In this document: piece after piece, positions 45,025 to 55,889 of the stretch
Layout of the letters: each line of letters starts with the position of its first letter
Numbering within the stretch: position 1 is the stretch's first letter
NCBI RefSeq assembly: GCF_001704615.3
Contig: NZ_CP029397.2
Span: forward strand, 1,054,001-1,118,000
Reading direction: 5' to 3'
Length of the DNA stretch: 64,000 bases
DNA from: Acinetobacter defluvii
Lineage (GTDB): Bacteria > Pseudomonadota > Gammaproteobacteria > Pseudomonadales > Moraxellaceae
Notes under the pieces: model-generated
What the model was told of the DNA's origin: nothing
Database searches by the model: none
What the model saw: only the letters and a program-made list of their open reading frames with translations
Made by a program: the position numbers and the translations under genes

Positions 45025-45948
45025 TTGTCACTTAAAGATGACTATCCTGTGCAGTCAGCAGATTTAAAAACGGGTTTAATGCGCTTAAAGCAACGTCAGA
45101 GTAAGTTGAATGTATTTACCGTACTGAGTTGTGTACTTTTTATCACGACTGCTTTAAGTTTATTTATTCAGCAGGATGTGGTTTTTCATTTTTTAGGTTT
45201 GACACAAAATATTTCTCAACTACATATTCCTTTGAGTGTTGATCAAAACTTACAAGCGTATATTGATCAACCCAATTATCTTATGAATTTATTTTCATGG
45301 TTTGGCTGGTTACTGCTGAAAGTTGTAGTGTCATTTATTGGTGCTTTTTTTATTGTGGGTTTTTTAAAGAAATTTCGTTTTTTCTTAGTGCGCTTTCAGT
45401 CTTTTGTACTTAAGTTTGTGGCTTGGATCATTGCATTTGCTATTTTGTGGACAGGTTTGACTTATGTGCAGTATGACTGGAGTGACAATGAACAATCTGC
45501 CTATGAAAAACTGGTGCATTATGACCGTAATATTCAACAAAGTCATATTTTTCAGTATTTGCAACAATCTGAAACAGCACCGCCTGTAAAAGCTTATCTA
45601 CTAGGGCAAGCTGCATTACTGCATAAACCACAAGATCAAGATGCCGCAACTGCCTATGTTGCACAATTGGTTCAGGCTGAAAGAACAGATCCTCATTTTT
45701 TTGAATATGGTTTTAAATCTGAGCAATTGTGGGCAATGCAGCATGCTGTTTATGGAAAATCAGTGACAACAACTACTGAAAAATTACACCCTCGTATTGA
45801 AAATGCACAGTATTGGTCAGCAATAGTTCAAAAGATTTTATTGGGTATTGCAGCATTGTTTTTATTGTTGAGTCTTATTTTATATGCTTTAACACATAGG
45901 TTTAAGCAACGTATCATTCGTATTCAACAGCAAATTCATTTGGAATAA
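45025..45948 (+). CDS. Membrane protein of the TelA operon, unknown function
   Basis: 307 residues from a TTG at 45025 with AGGAG seven bases upstream. About four transmembrane helices: near residues 28-48, 85-112, 122-143 and 268-290. A soluble stretch of about 120 residues between the last two (DNEQSAYEKLVHYDRNIQQS and following) is helical. No family recognised. As the only membrane gene in this three-gene unit it could anchor the two helical proteins at the inner membrane. Confidence 0.68.
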   Translation: MSLKDDYPVQSADLKTGLMRLKQRQSKLNVFTVLSCVLFITTALSLFIQQDVVFHFLGLTQNISQLHIPLSVDQNLQAYIDQPNYLMNLFSWFGWLLLKVVVSFIGAFFIVGFLKKFRFFLVRFQSFVLKFVAWIIAFAILWTGLTYVQYDWSDNEQSAYEKLVHYDRNIQQSHIFQYLQQSETAPPVKAYLLGQAALLHKPQDQDAATAYVAQLVQAERTDPHFFEYGFKSEQLWAMQHAVYGKSVTTTTEKLHPRIENAQYWSAIVQKILLGIAALFLLLSLILYALTHRFKQRIIRIQQQIHLE

Positions 45949-45992
45949 TATTTTTAAGAATAATAATTAAAGTAACAAAATATTTTTGGCTA

Positions 45993-46080
45993 TGTAAACT
46001 CAGTTTGGCAGAATGTTTATATGCCGCCGAGCATTGCTTCATATTCAACGGTGAGAGTTGTCTAAGTTGTGATAATACCA
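45993..46080 (-). pseudogene. Possible relic of an IS3-family transposase end
   Basis: On the minus strand a short frame ends TVEYEAMLGGI and stop, like the carboxyl end of IS3-type transposases, preceded in another phase by VLSQLRQLSP; one base change in phase would join them. Just beyond is TGTAAACTCAGTTTGGCAG, which starts TG as IS3-family ends do. No other part of an element is visible. Tentative. Confidence 0.35.
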
Positions 46081-46213
46081 TTCTATTACATTCTTATTTT
46101 GTTAGGTGTTGTAGCTTTTGATTTAAATATGAACAAAATTAATAGTCATAGCCTATGTGCATTATTAGATAACTAATGTATTTTTGAATCTACTGAATAT
46201 TTGGAATTGAAAT

Positions 46214-46241
46214 AAAAAGATAGAGCAAACTCTATCTTTTT
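46214..46241 (-). terminator. Intrinsic terminator of the cyo operon
   Basis: AAAAAGATAGAG, loop CAAA, CTCTATCTTTTT: a 12-bp stem with flanking A/T runs at the end of cyoE. Confidence 0.88.
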
Positions 46242-47118
46242 AAAAAATTGGAAGATGTGGGGCAGGGGATACATAGCTAAAACTAAAACTAAAACTTAAT
46301 GCTGTGATTAAAATTACAGAATATAAGAAATAGCGTTTTGCCCAAACTTGGTCATTTTCAGCTTTGAAGCCAATAATTGATAGATATACCCAATAGGCAG
46401 ACATCGCATTAAAGATAATCAAGAAGAAAATATTGGTATAGCCAAAGCAATATAAACCATTTAAGACTGCAGCAAATAATAGTACATAAATCAGACTTTC
46501 AACTTTTGTACGATAAATTGAGCGTGCTACAGGCAGAATGGGAATATTCGCATTTTTATAGTCATCAAAACGATAGACCGCTATTCCCCATGAGTGTGGC
46601 ATTTGCCAAAATGCATATGCCAAAAAAATGAGTAAAGCAGCAACATCAAATTCACCAGAAACAGCGGTATACCCTATTACAGGTGGGCTTGCACCCGAAA
46701 TACTGCCAATGATGGTTTGATGAATGGTTGTACGTTTTGTCCATAGACTATATAACACCACATAAACGAAAAAGCCAAGTGCAGCAAAGCCAAAAGCATA
46801 GGCGTTGACAAAAAACCACAACAAAGCAAAGCCAAGTATACCGAGTACAGCAGAAAACATTAATGCAACTGTTGGACTGATGGTTTTTTTGACTAAAGCA
46901 CGATTCATCGTACGTTGCATTTTTTGGTCAATGTCTTGATCAATGACATTATTGACTACACAGCCCGATGCCACAACCAATGTTGTACCGAGCAGGGTAA
47001 GAAGAAGTAAGAGGAAATCTACAGAACCTTGAGCGGCTAAAAAAAAGCCGCCCAAAGTGGTAACGAAGTTACCGAAGAGAATTCCTGGCTTAGTCAGGAA
47101 TAAATATTTCTTCAACAT
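46240..47118 (-). CDS. cyoE: Protoheme IX farnesyltransferase (heme O synthase)
   Basis: A 292-residue UbiA-family inner-membrane prenyltransferase with about nine helices that adds a farnesyl group to heme B to make heme O for the cytochrome bo3 oxidase. The first Asp-rich motif is NNVIDQDIDQKM at about residues 55-66. The second conserved loop is FDDYKNANIPILPV at about 186-199. Last gene of the cyoABCDE operon, six bases after cyoD, followed by a terminator. Confidence 0.95.
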   Translation of the reverse strand: MLKKYLFLTKPGILFGNFVTTLGGFFLAAQGSVDFLLLLLTLLGTTLVVASGCVVNNVIDQDIDQKMQRTMNRALVKKTISPTVALMFSAVLGILGFALLWFFVNAYAFGFAALGFFVYVVLYSLWTKRTTIHQTIIGSISGASPPVIGYTAVSGEFDVAALLIFLAYAFWQMPHSWGIAVYRFDDYKNANIPILPVARSIYRTKVESLIYVLLFAAVLNGLYCFGYTNIFFLIIFNAMSAYWVYLSIIGFKAENDQVWAKRYFLYSVILITALSFSFSFSYVSPAPHLPIF

Positions 47119-47124
47119 GACACC

Positions 47125-47454
47125 CTAGAGCATCATGTTTGAATGTAAGTAGTTCATGATCCATACAGAACCGATGAGCAGAACTGCGATACACAAGATG
47201 GTGTAAATGAATGCAATCACGTTCCAACGTTGTTCTGATGAGGAATTCATGTGCAAGAAGAAAACCAATTGCACAAGAACCTGCGCCACAGCTGTAATCG
47301 CAATCGTAGCTACAATCGCACCACGACCGAAGTCAGCTGGATGCATTGCCATATAGAATGGAACAATGGTAAGTAATACAGAAACAATAAAACCAATCGT
47401 ATATTGTTTCACATTACCATGTGAAGCACCTGCAGAATTATGATCGTGACTCAT
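47125..47454 (-). CDS. cyoD: Cytochrome bo3 ubiquinol oxidase subunit IV
   Basis: 109 residues from the ATG at 47454 ([13 protein letters not shown]), which overlaps the cyoC stop by one base; the longer open frame runs into cyoC and is not used. Three transmembrane helices, with the family VLVQLVFFLHMNSSSEQRWN segment at about residues 62-81. Supports assembly of the oxidase. Confidence 0.95.
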   Translation of the reverse strand: MSHDHNSAGASHGNVKQYTIGFIVSVLLTIVPFYMAMHPADFGRGAIVATIAITAVAQVLVQLVFFLHMNSSSEQRWNVIAFIYTILCIAVLLIGSVWIMNYLHSNMML

Positions 47455-48074
47455 TAGATAACTCCCATTAAGTAAACGACGCTGAATACACAGATCCATA
47501 CGATGTCAAGGAAGTGCCAGAACAAGCTTAAGCAAGCAAGACGACGTGTATTTGGTAAAGTCAAACCATTTTTCTTGATTTGAATCATTAACACGATCAT
47601 CCACACCAAACCTGAAGTTACGTGAATACCATGCGTACCTACCAAGGTAAAGAACGCAGATAAGAACGCACTTGTGCTTGGACCATGACCAGCATGAACT
47701 AAATGATTAAATTCATAAAGTTCCATGCCGATGAACGCTGCACCAAATACCCAAGTAATCGCGAGCCAAGTTAAAACTTGACCCACATTTTTCTTGTATG
47801 AAGCAAGTACTGCAAAACCAAAAGTCACAGAAGAAATCAAGAGAGCGAAAGTTTCAGTTAAAACGAAACCTAAAGACTCACCAAATAAATCTTTTGCACT
47901 TGGTGTTCCAGGTGGAATATGACTGCTTAATACAGCGAACGCGATGAAGAGTGTACCGAATAAAATCAAGTCACTCATCAAGTATGTCCAGAAACCAAAG
48001 ACAGTGATGTCAGTATCATCGTGATGATGATGTTCATCATGTCCGTGGTTATCGTGATGAAGTACTTCAGCCAT
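47454..48074 (-). CDS. cyoC: Cytochrome bo3 ubiquinol oxidase subunit III
   Basis: 206 residues, five transmembrane helices. A His-rich N-terminal tail ([17 protein letters not shown]) is followed by [18 protein letters not shown] at about residues 26-43. The heme-copper subunit III segment [13 protein letters not shown] is at about 142-154. Four bases after cyoB in the operon. Confidence 0.95.
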   Translation of the reverse strand: MAEVLHHDNHGHDEHHHHDDTDITVFGFWTYLMSDLILFGTLFIAFAVLSSHIPPGTPSAKDLFGESLGFVLTETFALLISSVTFGFAVLASYKKNVGQVLTWLAITWVFGAAFIGMELYEFNHLVHAGHGPSTSAFLSAFFTLVGTHGIHVTSGLVWMIVLMIQIKKNGLTLPNTRRLACLSLFWHFLDIVWICVFSVVYLMGVI

Positions 48075-48078
48075 TGTC

Positions 48079-50073
48079 TTAGTCCTTCTTCAAGTGTTTT
48101 TCAAGTAAAGCATAACGTTCATTTTCGATACGTTCTACTTCAGCAGCAGGTACATAGTAATCCACTTTTTTCGTAAATGAACTTACGATGAAACTGATCA
48201 CAGCACCTAAGAAAGTTGCAATAACAAGCCACCACACGTGCCATACCAAAGCCAAGCCCATTACAGTAATGAACATTGCCATCACAAAGCCTGCAGCTCG
48301 GTCAGTCGGCATATGAATATCTTCATATTTGGTAGGGCGTGCATACGCTACACCATTTTCTTTGTCATTCCAGAAAGTATCAATACCATTGATTTTTGGA
48401 AGGTGTGCAAAGTTATAAAATGGCGCAGGAGATGAGGTAGACCACTCAAGCACACGACCATCCCATGGGTCACCTGTATAATCAATATTTTGCTCACGTT
48501 GTAAGAAACCAACTACAACTTGCATAATGAAACAGAAAATACCTATTGCAACCAAACAAGAACCAAAGAATGCGATTGCTAAATATGGATCCCAATCTGG
48601 GTTGTCATACGAGTTTAGACGACGTGTCATGCCCATAAAACCAAGGATATATAAAGGCATGAAAGAGAAGTAGAAACCAAAGAACCAGAACCAGAAAGAT
48701 GCTTTGCCCCAAGTTTCATTTAACTTCCAACCAAACATTTTCGGCCAGTAGAAAGTGATCCCTGCGAACATACCGAATACCACACCACCAATAATTACGT
48801 TATGGAAGTGAGCAATCAAGAATAGCGAGTTGTGTACTAAGAAGTCAGCTGGTGGAACAGCCATAAGTACACCAGTTAAACCACCGATACCGAAAGTCAC
48901 AAGGAAGCCAAGTGTCCAGTACATTGGTGATGTAAATGTAATACGACCCTTATACATGGTGAATAACCAAGAGAAGATTTTCACACCCGTTGGGATCGCA
49001 ATAATCATGGTCATGATACCGAAGAACGCGTTAACGTTGGCACCAGCACCCATTGTAAAGAAGTGGTGTAACCATACCACGAACGCAAGAACTGTGATCG
49101 CGATAGTCGCATATACCATTGATTTGTAACCAAACAATGTTTTGCGAGAGAAAGTTGAAACGATTTCTGAATATAAACCGAAAGCAGGTAAAATCAGAAT
49201 ATATACTTCTGGGTGACCCCAAGTCCAAATCAAGTTCACATAAAGCATTGGGCTACCGCCTAGCTCATTGGTGAAGAAGTGGAAATCGAAGTAACGGTCA
49301 AGCGTTAACATTGCAATTGTTGCAGTTAACACAGGGAATGATGCAATGATCAATACTGCTGTACACAGTGCAGTCCAAGTAAAGATCGGCATGTCCATCA
49401 GACCCATACCTGGTGCACGCATTTTAATGATGGTAACGAAGAAGTTAACACCCGTTAAAAGCGTACCTAAACCTGAAACCTGAAGCGCCCAAATATAGTA
49501 GTCAACACCAACACCAGGAGAATATTGAATACCTGAAAGAGGAGGATAAGCCATCCAACCTGTCGCAGCAAATTCACCTAATACAAGTGATGCCATCATC
49601 AGCCCCGCAGCACCAGCAAATAACCAGAAGCTCAAAGAGTTTAATAATGGGAATGCAACGTCACGTGCACCAATTTGAAGAGGTACAGTGATGTTCATCA
49701 TACCAACAACAAGACCCATTGCTACGAAGAAGATCATGATTACGCCATGCGCAGTAAAGATCTGATCGTAATGGTCAGGATGTAAGTAACCTTCACCGCC
49801 ACCTTTTGCAAGGAACAGTTGAAGACGCATCATGATCGCATCAGCAAAACCACGTACAAGCATGACGACTGATACAATGATATACATGATACCAATTTTT
49901 TTATGGTCTACAGATTTAAACCATACATTCCACAGGTAGCCCCATTTTTTGAAATAGGTGATACCACCAAGAAGCGCAGCCGCACCCAAAGCCATGATCA
50001 CCATGGTTACAAGTACGATTGGCTCTTGATAAGGGATCGAGTCCCAGTTGAGTTTACCGAATAATACAGACAT
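48079..50073 (-). CDS. cyoB: Cytochrome bo3 ubiquinol oxidase subunit I
   Basis: 664 residues, the catalytic heme-copper subunit that reduces oxygen to water and pumps protons. About 15 helices. Heme b and heme o3/CuB ligand His residues are seen in [16 protein letters not shown] at about residues 102-117, [20 protein letters not shown] at about 283-302, and the HHFFTMG segment at about 336-342, with [12 protein letters not shown] further on. Ubiquinol oxidase type, not cytochrome c oxidase, as judged by the operon and the CyoA that lacks a CuA site. Three bases from cyoA. Confidence 0.96.
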   Translation of the reverse strand: MSVLFGKLNWDSIPYQEPIVLVTMVIMALGAAALLGGITYFKKWGYLWNVWFKSVDHKKIGIMYIIVSVVMLVRGFADAIMMRLQLFLAKGGGEGYLHPDHYDQIFTAHGVIMIFFVAMGLVVGMMNITVPLQIGARDVAFPLLNSLSFWLFAGAAGLMMASLVLGEFAATGWMAYPPLSGIQYSPGVGVDYYIWALQVSGLGTLLTGVNFFVTIIKMRAPGMGLMDMPIFTWTALCTAVLIIASFPVLTATIAMLTLDRYFDFHFFTNELGGSPMLYVNLIWTWGHPEVYILILPAFGLYSEIVSTFSRKTLFGYKSMVYATIAITVLAFVVWLHHFFTMGAGANVNAFFGIMTMIIAIPTGVKIFSWLFTMYKGRITFTSPMYWTLGFLVTFGIGGLTGVLMAVPPADFLVHNSLFLIAHFHNVIIGGVVFGMFAGITFYWPKMFGWKLNETWGKASFWFWFFGFYFSFMPLYILGFMGMTRRLNSYDNPDWDPYLAIAFFGSCLVAIGIFCFIMQVVVGFLQREQNIDYTGDPWDGRVLEWSTSSPAPFYNFAHLPKINGIDTFWNDKENGVAYARPTKYEDIHMPTDRAAGFVMAMFITVMGLALVWHVWWLVIATFLGAVISFIVSSFTKKVDYYVPAAEVERIENERYALLEKHLKKD

Positions 50074-50076
50074 GTC

Positions 50077-51129
50077 TTATTCCTCTACTGAAGCAGTTGC
50101 ATGTTCAGCATTCACATGCTCAGCACCCGCTTGTACAGAATGATCCGCACCGTGGTAGTTGCTCATGTATTTATTGATAATGCTTTCGAACAAATTAGGC
50201 TCAACTGAAGAATAGTAAGTTACAGGATACGGCTTAGTAGGGAATGGACCTTTACGTTCAGCTTCTTCTGCAAGTGCTTTTTCTTCTGGGGTATGCGCAT
50301 TTTTGACCATGTTCTCAATTTGATGTTTAGAACGGTCACCGTCTTTAAGCGTTGCAAACTCTGCTGCATCTAAAACAGTTTTTTGTTGAGCTTCAGGGTT
50401 AATTGAATTCGCTTTACCTGCTTTAATTGCTTCTACCCAGTTGTTAAATTCTGGCTCAGTGACTGAATGAGCTAAAAAGCGCATTTGTGTGAAGCCATAA
50501 CCACTATAGTTAGAAGAGAAACCACGGTATACGCCAGTTTCATCAGCTAATACGTGTAACTGAGTTTGCATACCTGCCATTGCATAGATTTGACCCGCTA
50601 ACTTAGGAATGAAGAAAGAGTTCATTGTAAAGTTAGAAGTCACTTTAAAGTTAACAGGCGTTTTTTCTGGGAAACGAATTTCGTTAACAGTTGCAATTTG
50701 TTGCTCAGGATAGATAAATATCCATTTGAACTGTTCGGCAATAACTTGAATAGTTACAGGTGCTTTGTCAGATTCAAGCGGACGGTATGGGTCATATTTA
50801 TGTGAGCCCCACCATGTTAAATACGCAAGAATACCAATAATAATTACAGGAACACCCCATACTACAATTTCAATTGCAGTTGAATGTGCCCAAGTAGGTT
50901 TATAGTCTGCATCTTTATTTGACGCACGATATTTCCAACCAAACACTAACGCCATAATGATCGAAGGAATTACGACCAAAAGCATTAAATAAATCGCAGT
51001 CATCATCAGGTTACTTTGACCTTCAGCAACTGGACCTTTAGAGTTTAGTAGTACCATATCACCACCACACCCAGTTAAGAGCGCAGCTAGCGTAGATAAA
51101 GACAATACAGCTAAAATTGTTTGTCTCAT
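50077..51129 (-). CDS. cyoA: Cytochrome bo3 ubiquinol oxidase subunit II
   Basis: 350 residues from the ATG at 51129 (MRQTILAVLS), preceded by GAGG. The open frame begins 87 bp earlier, but the chosen start gives a lipoprotein signal with lipobox LLTGC (lipid-modified Cys at about residue 20). Two transmembrane helices follow, then a periplasmic cupredoxin domain (QFKWIFIYPEQQIATVNE and following) without the CuA ligands, as in quinol oxidases. First gene of the cyo operon. Confidence 0.95.
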   Translation of the reverse strand: MRQTILAVLSLSTLAALLTGCGGDMVLLNSKGPVAEGQSNLMMTAIYLMLLVVIPSIIMALVFGWKYRASNKDADYKPTWAHSTAIEIVVWGVPVIIIGILAYLTWWGSHKYDPYRPLESDKAPVTIQVIAEQFKWIFIYPEQQIATVNEIRFPEKTPVNFKVTSNFTMNSFFIPKLAGQIYAMAGMQTQLHVLADETGVYRGFSSNYSGYGFTQMRFLAHSVTEPEFNNWVEAIKAGKANSINPEAQQKTVLDAAEFATLKDGDRSKHQIENMVKNAHTPEEKALAEEAERKGPFPTKPYPVTYYSSVEPNLFESIINKYMSNYHGADHSVQAGAEHVNAEHATASVEE

Positions 51130-51439
51130 TTTACAACCTCGGTGAAGAGTCCCATTCCCTATTAAATATGGGATAGCGATTAAAGTGTCGCATGATTGAA
51201 AATGAATATTAATCACAAATAGTAAATATTCTCAATGATGTGACACTCAGACGTTGTTGGGCATTATGCCTTATATCGACAAACTTAGCTATATGTAAAA
51301 GGGCATTAAATCACTGTAACAAAAACCACTTTTTTTACTTGCATTTGTAATTTGTTTTTTAAATATTTTTAAAAAAAATCAATACTATATAGGTGTAAAA
51401 AAGGATGCTTTTACATCCTTTATAAAAATAGAAAAAATA
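51130..51439. other. Leader region of the cyo operon and tail of the RDD gene
   Basis: 310 bp. It contains an inverted repeat TCCCAT...ATGGGA at about 51149-51171 close to the cyoA start, AT-rich DNA where the cyo promoter should lie, and the terminator of the RDD/GYF gene at 51400-51421. No clear promoter hexamers or known operator could be assigned. Confidence 0.5.
51400..51421 (-). terminator. Intrinsic terminator of the RDD/GYF gene
   Basis: AAAGGATG, loop CTTTTA, CATCCTTT, with a T run on the minus strand, 18 bp after the stop. Confidence 0.8.
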
Positions 51440-52207
51440 TTATTTGATGACTTTGGTTTTAACCAATTTATCATGTAATGTTTGTCGTTTTTTACTGAAA
51501 GCAAAGAGTAGATCTACGATCGCAAATAAACCTAAAAAACGATAAATTACAATAAACAAGATTGAGCGTAGCACGAATACACGTAAAAAACTGACTTTTT
51601 CATTACTTTCTTCATCTACGATTTTAATTTTTAATGCTTTTTTGCCAATACTTTGTCCTGACTTAGAAAGAAAGTAAGCTTGAACAGCGAGCATCAGGAA
51701 AATATAGCTAAACATCGCAATCCATGCGTGATCAGGAAAAAGTGCCAACATTTGAGATTGTATTTCTAGAACTTGATTCACATCATTGCTTTGCGCTTTG
51801 GCAAGCATTTGTTCTTGTAGACTAGAAAGTTTTTGGATCTGGTCATTATTTAAGAATAATCCTAAAATAATAGAAGCAGGTAACCAAAAAGATAAGTCGA
51901 TGATTTTAGCTAAAAAGCGAGAAGGCAGTGATGCAAGTTCTACCTCTTGTTTGGCTTTATTTGTAGATGCGCCAGTAGAAGGATGAGAAAAAGGTTCAGT
52001 TTTATTGAGTGAAACTGGTGCAACATAGCCTGTAGGTTCATAGACAAGTTTACCTTGTGTGAGTTCACCCAAAGCTTTCCATTCAGTCATGCCTTGATGC
52101 CAAGCCAAATCTGTGAGTAAGACTTGTTGGTCTGCAAGCATTTGATTGACTTGTTCCAGTGTATATGGTCCAGCTTGTTGGTTATTTCTCGCTAAGTAAA
52201 TTTGCAT
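51440..52207 (-). CDS. GYF_2 plus RDD-family membrane protein
   Basis: 255 residues. The N-terminal GYF_2 domain covers about residues 1-55 (MQIYLARNNQQAGPYTLEQV, then LAWHQGMTEWKALGEL), usually a protein-interaction module. The RDD domain from about 90 has the Arg-Asp-Asp-type signature altered to SRFLAKIIDLSFWLP, three to four helices, and the SGQSIGKKALKIKIVDEE loop at about 190-207. RDD proteins have been linked to ion/proton exchange, but most are uncharacterised. Single-gene unit with its own terminator. Confidence 0.85.
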   Translation of the reverse strand: MQIYLARNNQQAGPYTLEQVNQMLADQQVLLTDLAWHQGMTEWKALGELTQGKLVYEPTGYVAPVSLNKTEPFSHPSTGASTNKAKQEVELASLPSRFLAKIIDLSFWLPASIILGLFLNNDQIQKLSSLQEQMLAKAQSNDVNQVLEIQSQMLALFPDHAWIAMFSYIFLMLAVQAYFLSKSGQSIGKKALKIKIVDEESNEKVSFLRVFVLRSILFIVIYRFLGLFAIVDLLFAFSKKRQTLHDKLVKTKVIK

Positions 52208-52409
52208 AAAGCATCATTCTCAAAAAATCTAAAACATAAAATCTGTAGATAAACATCTATATAGTAGCATTAAATTCATTTATCTACTTTTTTGAACCCT
52301 TATGTATACTCGATTTTTAGGTACATTCATATTAAATTTACACGAAATCTAAATTACAACGTATAAATAAATATATTTAATTCAAAATTTTACTTAGTTT
52401 TAAGCATAA

Positions 52410-52433
52410 AAAAGACCCACGAATGGGTCTTTT
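52410..52433 (-). terminator. Intrinsic terminator of ppsA
   Basis: AAAAGACCCA, loop CGAA, TGGGTCTTTT: a 10-bp stem with flanking A/T runs, 21 bp after the ppsA stop. Confidence 0.9.
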
Positions 52434-52454
52434 ATTTTTTAAGGTCTAATAAGA

Positions 52455-54833
52455 TTAAGCTTGTTGTGATTGTTCTTCAGAAAGGAAGAACCAGGTATCT
52501 AAAACTGAATCTGGGTTAAGAGAAACAGACTCAATGCCTTGTTCCATAAGCCATTTAGCAAGATCCGGATGATCAGAAGGTCCTTGACCACAGATACCTA
52601 CATATTTACCTGCTTTACGGCATGCATGGATTGCCATTGCTAATAATGTTTTAACGGCTGCATCACGTTCATCAAACAAATGAGAAACAATACCAGAGTC
52701 ACGATCTAGACCAAGGGTTAACTGAGTTAAATCATTTGAACCGATAGAGAAACCATCGAAGTGTTCAAGGAATTGTTCAGCCAATAATGCATTGGTTGGT
52801 AATTCACACATCATGATGACTTTAAGACCATTTTCACCACGTTTTAAGCCATTTGCAGCAAGCAATTCAATGACACGTTTCGCTTCGTTTACAGTACGAA
52901 CGAAAGGAATCATGATTTGAATGTTGGTTAAACCCATTTCGTCACGTGCTTTTTTCAACGCACGGCATTCTAATTCGAAGCAGTCACGGAAGTTATCAGA
53001 TACATAACGGCTTGCACCACGGAAGCCCAGCATTGGGTTTTCTTCTTCAGGCTCATACAATTTACCGCCGATCAAGTTCGCATATTCATTAGACTTGAAG
53101 TCAGACATACGAACAATCACTGGCTTATCAGCAAATGCAGCAGCAAGTGTAGAAATACCTTCAACTAGTTTTTCAACATAGAATTCGATTGGTGAAGAGT
53201 AACCTGCAGTACGTGCCATTACAGCTGCACGCGTTTCACGTGGGAGGCTGTCAATGTTCAATAATGCTTTAGGATGCACACCAATCATACGATTAATGAT
53301 GAATTCTAAGCGTGCTAGACCAATACCTTCATTTGGAATTTGAGCAAAGTCAAATGCACGGTCAGGGTTACCTACGTTCATCATGATTTTAAACGGAAGT
53401 TTAGGCATAGATTCAATCGAATTGCGTTGGATTTCAAAATCCAAAGCACCTTCATAGATAAAACCTGTATCACCTTCAGCACAAGAAACTGTCACTTCTT
53501 GACCATCAGTTAAAACTTCTGTTGCGTTGCCACAGCCTACAATTGCAGGTACACCTAACTCACGTGCAATAATTGCAGCATGACAAGTACGACCGCCACG
53601 GTTAGTGATGATCGCAGCAGCACGTTTCATCACCGGTTCCCAGTCTGGGTCAGTCATGTCAGATACAAGAACATCACCTTCTTGTACTTTGTCCATTTCT
53701 TTAATAGAAGTGACGATACGCACTTTACCAGAACCGATACGCTGACCGATTGAACGACCTTCACAAAGTACAGTACCTTTTTGTTTAAGGAGGTAGCGTT
53801 CCATTGTGCCAACATTTTCACGGCTTTTTACAGTTTCAGGGCGTGCTTGAACGATGTAAATTTGACCATCATCGCCATCTTTCGCCCATTCGATGTCCAT
53901 TGGTGCTTGATAATGTTCTTCAATGATCAATGCTTGTTTAGCAAGTTCTTGAAGTTCTAAGTCATTTAAAGCAAATTGTTGACGTTCAGCTTTTTCAACG
54001 TCTACAACCACAACAGATTTACCTGCAGCGCCTTCTTCACCATAAATCATTTTTTGGTGTTTAGAACCAAGGTTACGACGAATTACTGCATGTTTACCAT
54101 TTTTAAGAAGAGGTTTTGAAATATAGAATTCGTCTGGGTTGACTGCACCTTGTACAACCATTTCACCCAAACCGTAAGAAGCGGTAATAAATACTGCATC
54201 ACGGAAACCAGATTCTGTATCTAGAGTAAACATTACACCCGCAGCACCAGTTTCAGAGCGCACCATACGTTGCACGCCCGCAGACAAGGCTACGATGTCA
54301 TGGGCAAAGTTTTGGTGAACACGGTAAGCGATTGCACGGTCATTATAAAGTGAAGCAAACACTTCTTTAATCGCGATCAGAACGTTATCGATTCCACGGA
54401 TATTTAAGAAAGTTTCTTGTTGCCCTGCAAATGATGCATCAGGTAAATCTTCTGCAGTTGCAGATGAACGAACAGCAACAGCAATGTCTGGATTACCGTT
54501 TGAAAGTGCAGTGAAAGCTTCACGAACTTCTTGCTCAAGTCCTGGCGTAAGTGGAGTGTCTACAATCCATTGACGGATTTTTGCACCAGTTTCAGCAAGT
54601 GCGTTTACATCATCAACATTTAATGATGCAAGCTCTGCATTGATTTTAGCATTTAGGCCGCTTTGCTCAAGGAATTCGCGATACGCTTCAGCAGTCGTAG
54701 CAAATCCACCTGGCACAGATACGCCAGCATTTGCTAAATGGCTGATCATTTCTCCAAGTGAAGAGTTTTTACCACCCACGATCTCAACGTCGTGTTTCCC
54801 TAGTTTTTCCAGACCGATTACGCGTGCTTCCAA
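52455..54833 (-). CDS. ppsA: Phosphoenolpyruvate synthase
   Basis: 792 residues. Makes PEP from pyruvate and ATP, releasing AMP and phosphate, for gluconeogenesis. An N-terminal ATP-binding domain ([15 protein letters not shown] at about residues 19-33; [20 protein letters not shown] at about 121-140) is followed by the phosphohistidine domain with catalytic His in [15 protein letters not shown] at about 410-424. The C-terminal TIM barrel has [17 protein letters not shown] at about 697-713. Divergent from its kinase/phosphatase regulator gene across about 155 bp, the usual pairing. Confidence 0.97.
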   Translation of the reverse strand: MEARVIGLEKLGKHDVEIVGGKNSSLGEMISHLANAGVSVPGGFATTAEAYREFLEQSGLNAKINAELASLNVDDVNALAETGAKIRQWIVDTPLTPGLEQEVREAFTALSNGNPDIAVAVRSSATAEDLPDASFAGQQETFLNIRGIDNVLIAIKEVFASLYNDRAIAYRVHQNFAHDIVALSAGVQRMVRSETGAAGVMFTLDTESGFRDAVFITASYGLGEMVVQGAVNPDEFYISKPLLKNGKHAVIRRNLGSKHQKMIYGEEGAAGKSVVVVDVEKAERQQFALNDLELQELAKQALIIEEHYQAPMDIEWAKDGDDGQIYIVQARPETVKSRENVGTMERYLLKQKGTVLCEGRSIGQRIGSGKVRIVTSIKEMDKVQEGDVLVSDMTDPDWEPVMKRAAAIITNRGGRTCHAAIIARELGVPAIVGCGNATEVLTDGQEVTVSCAEGDTGFIYEGALDFEIQRNSIESMPKLPFKIMMNVGNPDRAFDFAQIPNEGIGLARLEFIINRMIGVHPKALLNIDSLPRETRAAVMARTAGYSSPIEFYVEKLVEGISTLAAAFADKPVIVRMSDFKSNEYANLIGGKLYEPEEENPMLGFRGASRYVSDNFRDCFELECRALKKARDEMGLTNIQIMIPFVRTVNEAKRVIELLAANGLKRGENGLKVIMMCELPTNALLAEQFLEHFDGFSIGSNDLTQLTLGLDRDSGIVSHLFDERDAAVKTLLAMAIHACRKAGKYVGICGQGPSDHPDLAKWLMEQGIESVSLNPDSVLDTWFFLSEEQSQQA

Positions 54834-54988
54834 AGTTGTTACTCCACTTTTGCAGTATTAATCACTATCTTGGCTTGAAATTATAACAAAAAACTTAGCT
54901 TTTTGATTCAACTAAGTCATAGTCATGTAAGATGGGCATTACTATAAAGATTATACATTGCTAAGACAAATATTTGAGGAGATTTTTA

Positions 54989-55825
54989 ATGTCAGAAAGT
55001 AACCAAATAAAGCGCAGTGTATTTTTCATTTCTGATGGCACTGCGATCACTGCAGAAACCCTTGGACACTCCTTATTAGCGCAATTTCCTCATGTAAGGT
55101 TTGATATACATATTATCCCATATATCAGCTCTGAAGAGGCTGCAATGAGTGTGGTTGAAGAGATCAATATTCGTGCAGAAAAAGATGGGCAACAACCCTT
55201 AGTATTTGATACCTTAGTTGATCCATATGTACGGGACATTATTAATACTGCAAATGCAGTAAATCTTGATGTATTTGAAGGTCTTATTAGTAAGTTATCG
55301 GATGTTTTAGGGACACAGCCTACAACTTTAGTCGGACAGACCCATGCAGTAACCGATTCAGAGTCTTATAAGGCTCGTATTGATGCGGTACATTTTGCGT
55401 TGGATAATGATGATGGTGCACGTACACGCCACTACGATAAAGCCGATTTGATCTTGATTGGTGTATCTCGTTCGGGTAAAACGCCAACCTCTATTTATTT
55501 GTCATTACAGTTTGGAATTCGTGTTGCAAATTATCCACTTACAGAAGAAGATTTGGATGATAATCGCTTGCCAGCAGTGTTAAAAGAGCATAAGCATAAG
55601 TTGTTTGGCTTAATGATTGATGCTGAACGATTGGTAGCAATTCGCACTGAACGCAAAGCAAATAGCCGTTATGCCAGCTTCTCTCAGTGTCAAATGGAAC
55701 TACGTGCAGTTGAAGGAATCTATATCTCTGAAGGGATCAAATATCTCAATGTATCAGAAATGTCAATTGAAGAAATCTCTACACGTATTCTACAGATGAC
55801 TGGCTTAAAACGTAGAATTGTTTAA
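54989..55825 (+). CDS. ppsR: PEP synthase regulatory kinase/pyrophosphorylase
   Basis: 278 residues of the DUF299 (PSRP) family. It inactivates PEP synthase by ADP-dependent phosphorylation of a Thr beside the catalytic His and reverses this with phosphate. The P-loop is GVSRSGKTPTSIYLS at about residues 153-167. The ATG at 54989 has GAGGA upstream; a TTG start earlier in the frame was rejected. The divergent position next to ppsA supports the assignment. Followed by a hairpin at 55854. Confidence 0.94.
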   Translation: MSESNQIKRSVFFISDGTAITAETLGHSLLAQFPHVRFDIHIIPYISSEEAAMSVVEEINIRAEKDGQQPLVFDTLVDPYVRDIINTANAVNLDVFEGLISKLSDVLGTQPTTLVGQTHAVTDSESYKARIDAVHFALDNDDGARTRHYDKADLILIGVSRSGKTPTSIYLSLQFGIRVANYPLTEEDLDDNRLPAVLKEHKHKLFGLMIDAERLVAIRTERKANSRYASFSQCQMELRAVEGIYISEGIKYLNVSEMSIEEISTRILQMTGLKRRIV

Positions 55826-55853
55826 TAAGCAGCCATAAAACCAGCCATCTCAG

Positions 55854-55889
55854 ATGAAAAAAGCTGAATATAAATTCTGCTTTTTTCAT
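55854..55889 (+). terminator. Intrinsic terminator of ppsR
   Basis: ATGAAAAAAGC-T-GAAT, loop ATAA, ATTC-T-GCTTTTTTCAT: a long stem with one mismatch and a T run, 28 bp after the stop. Confidence 0.8.
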
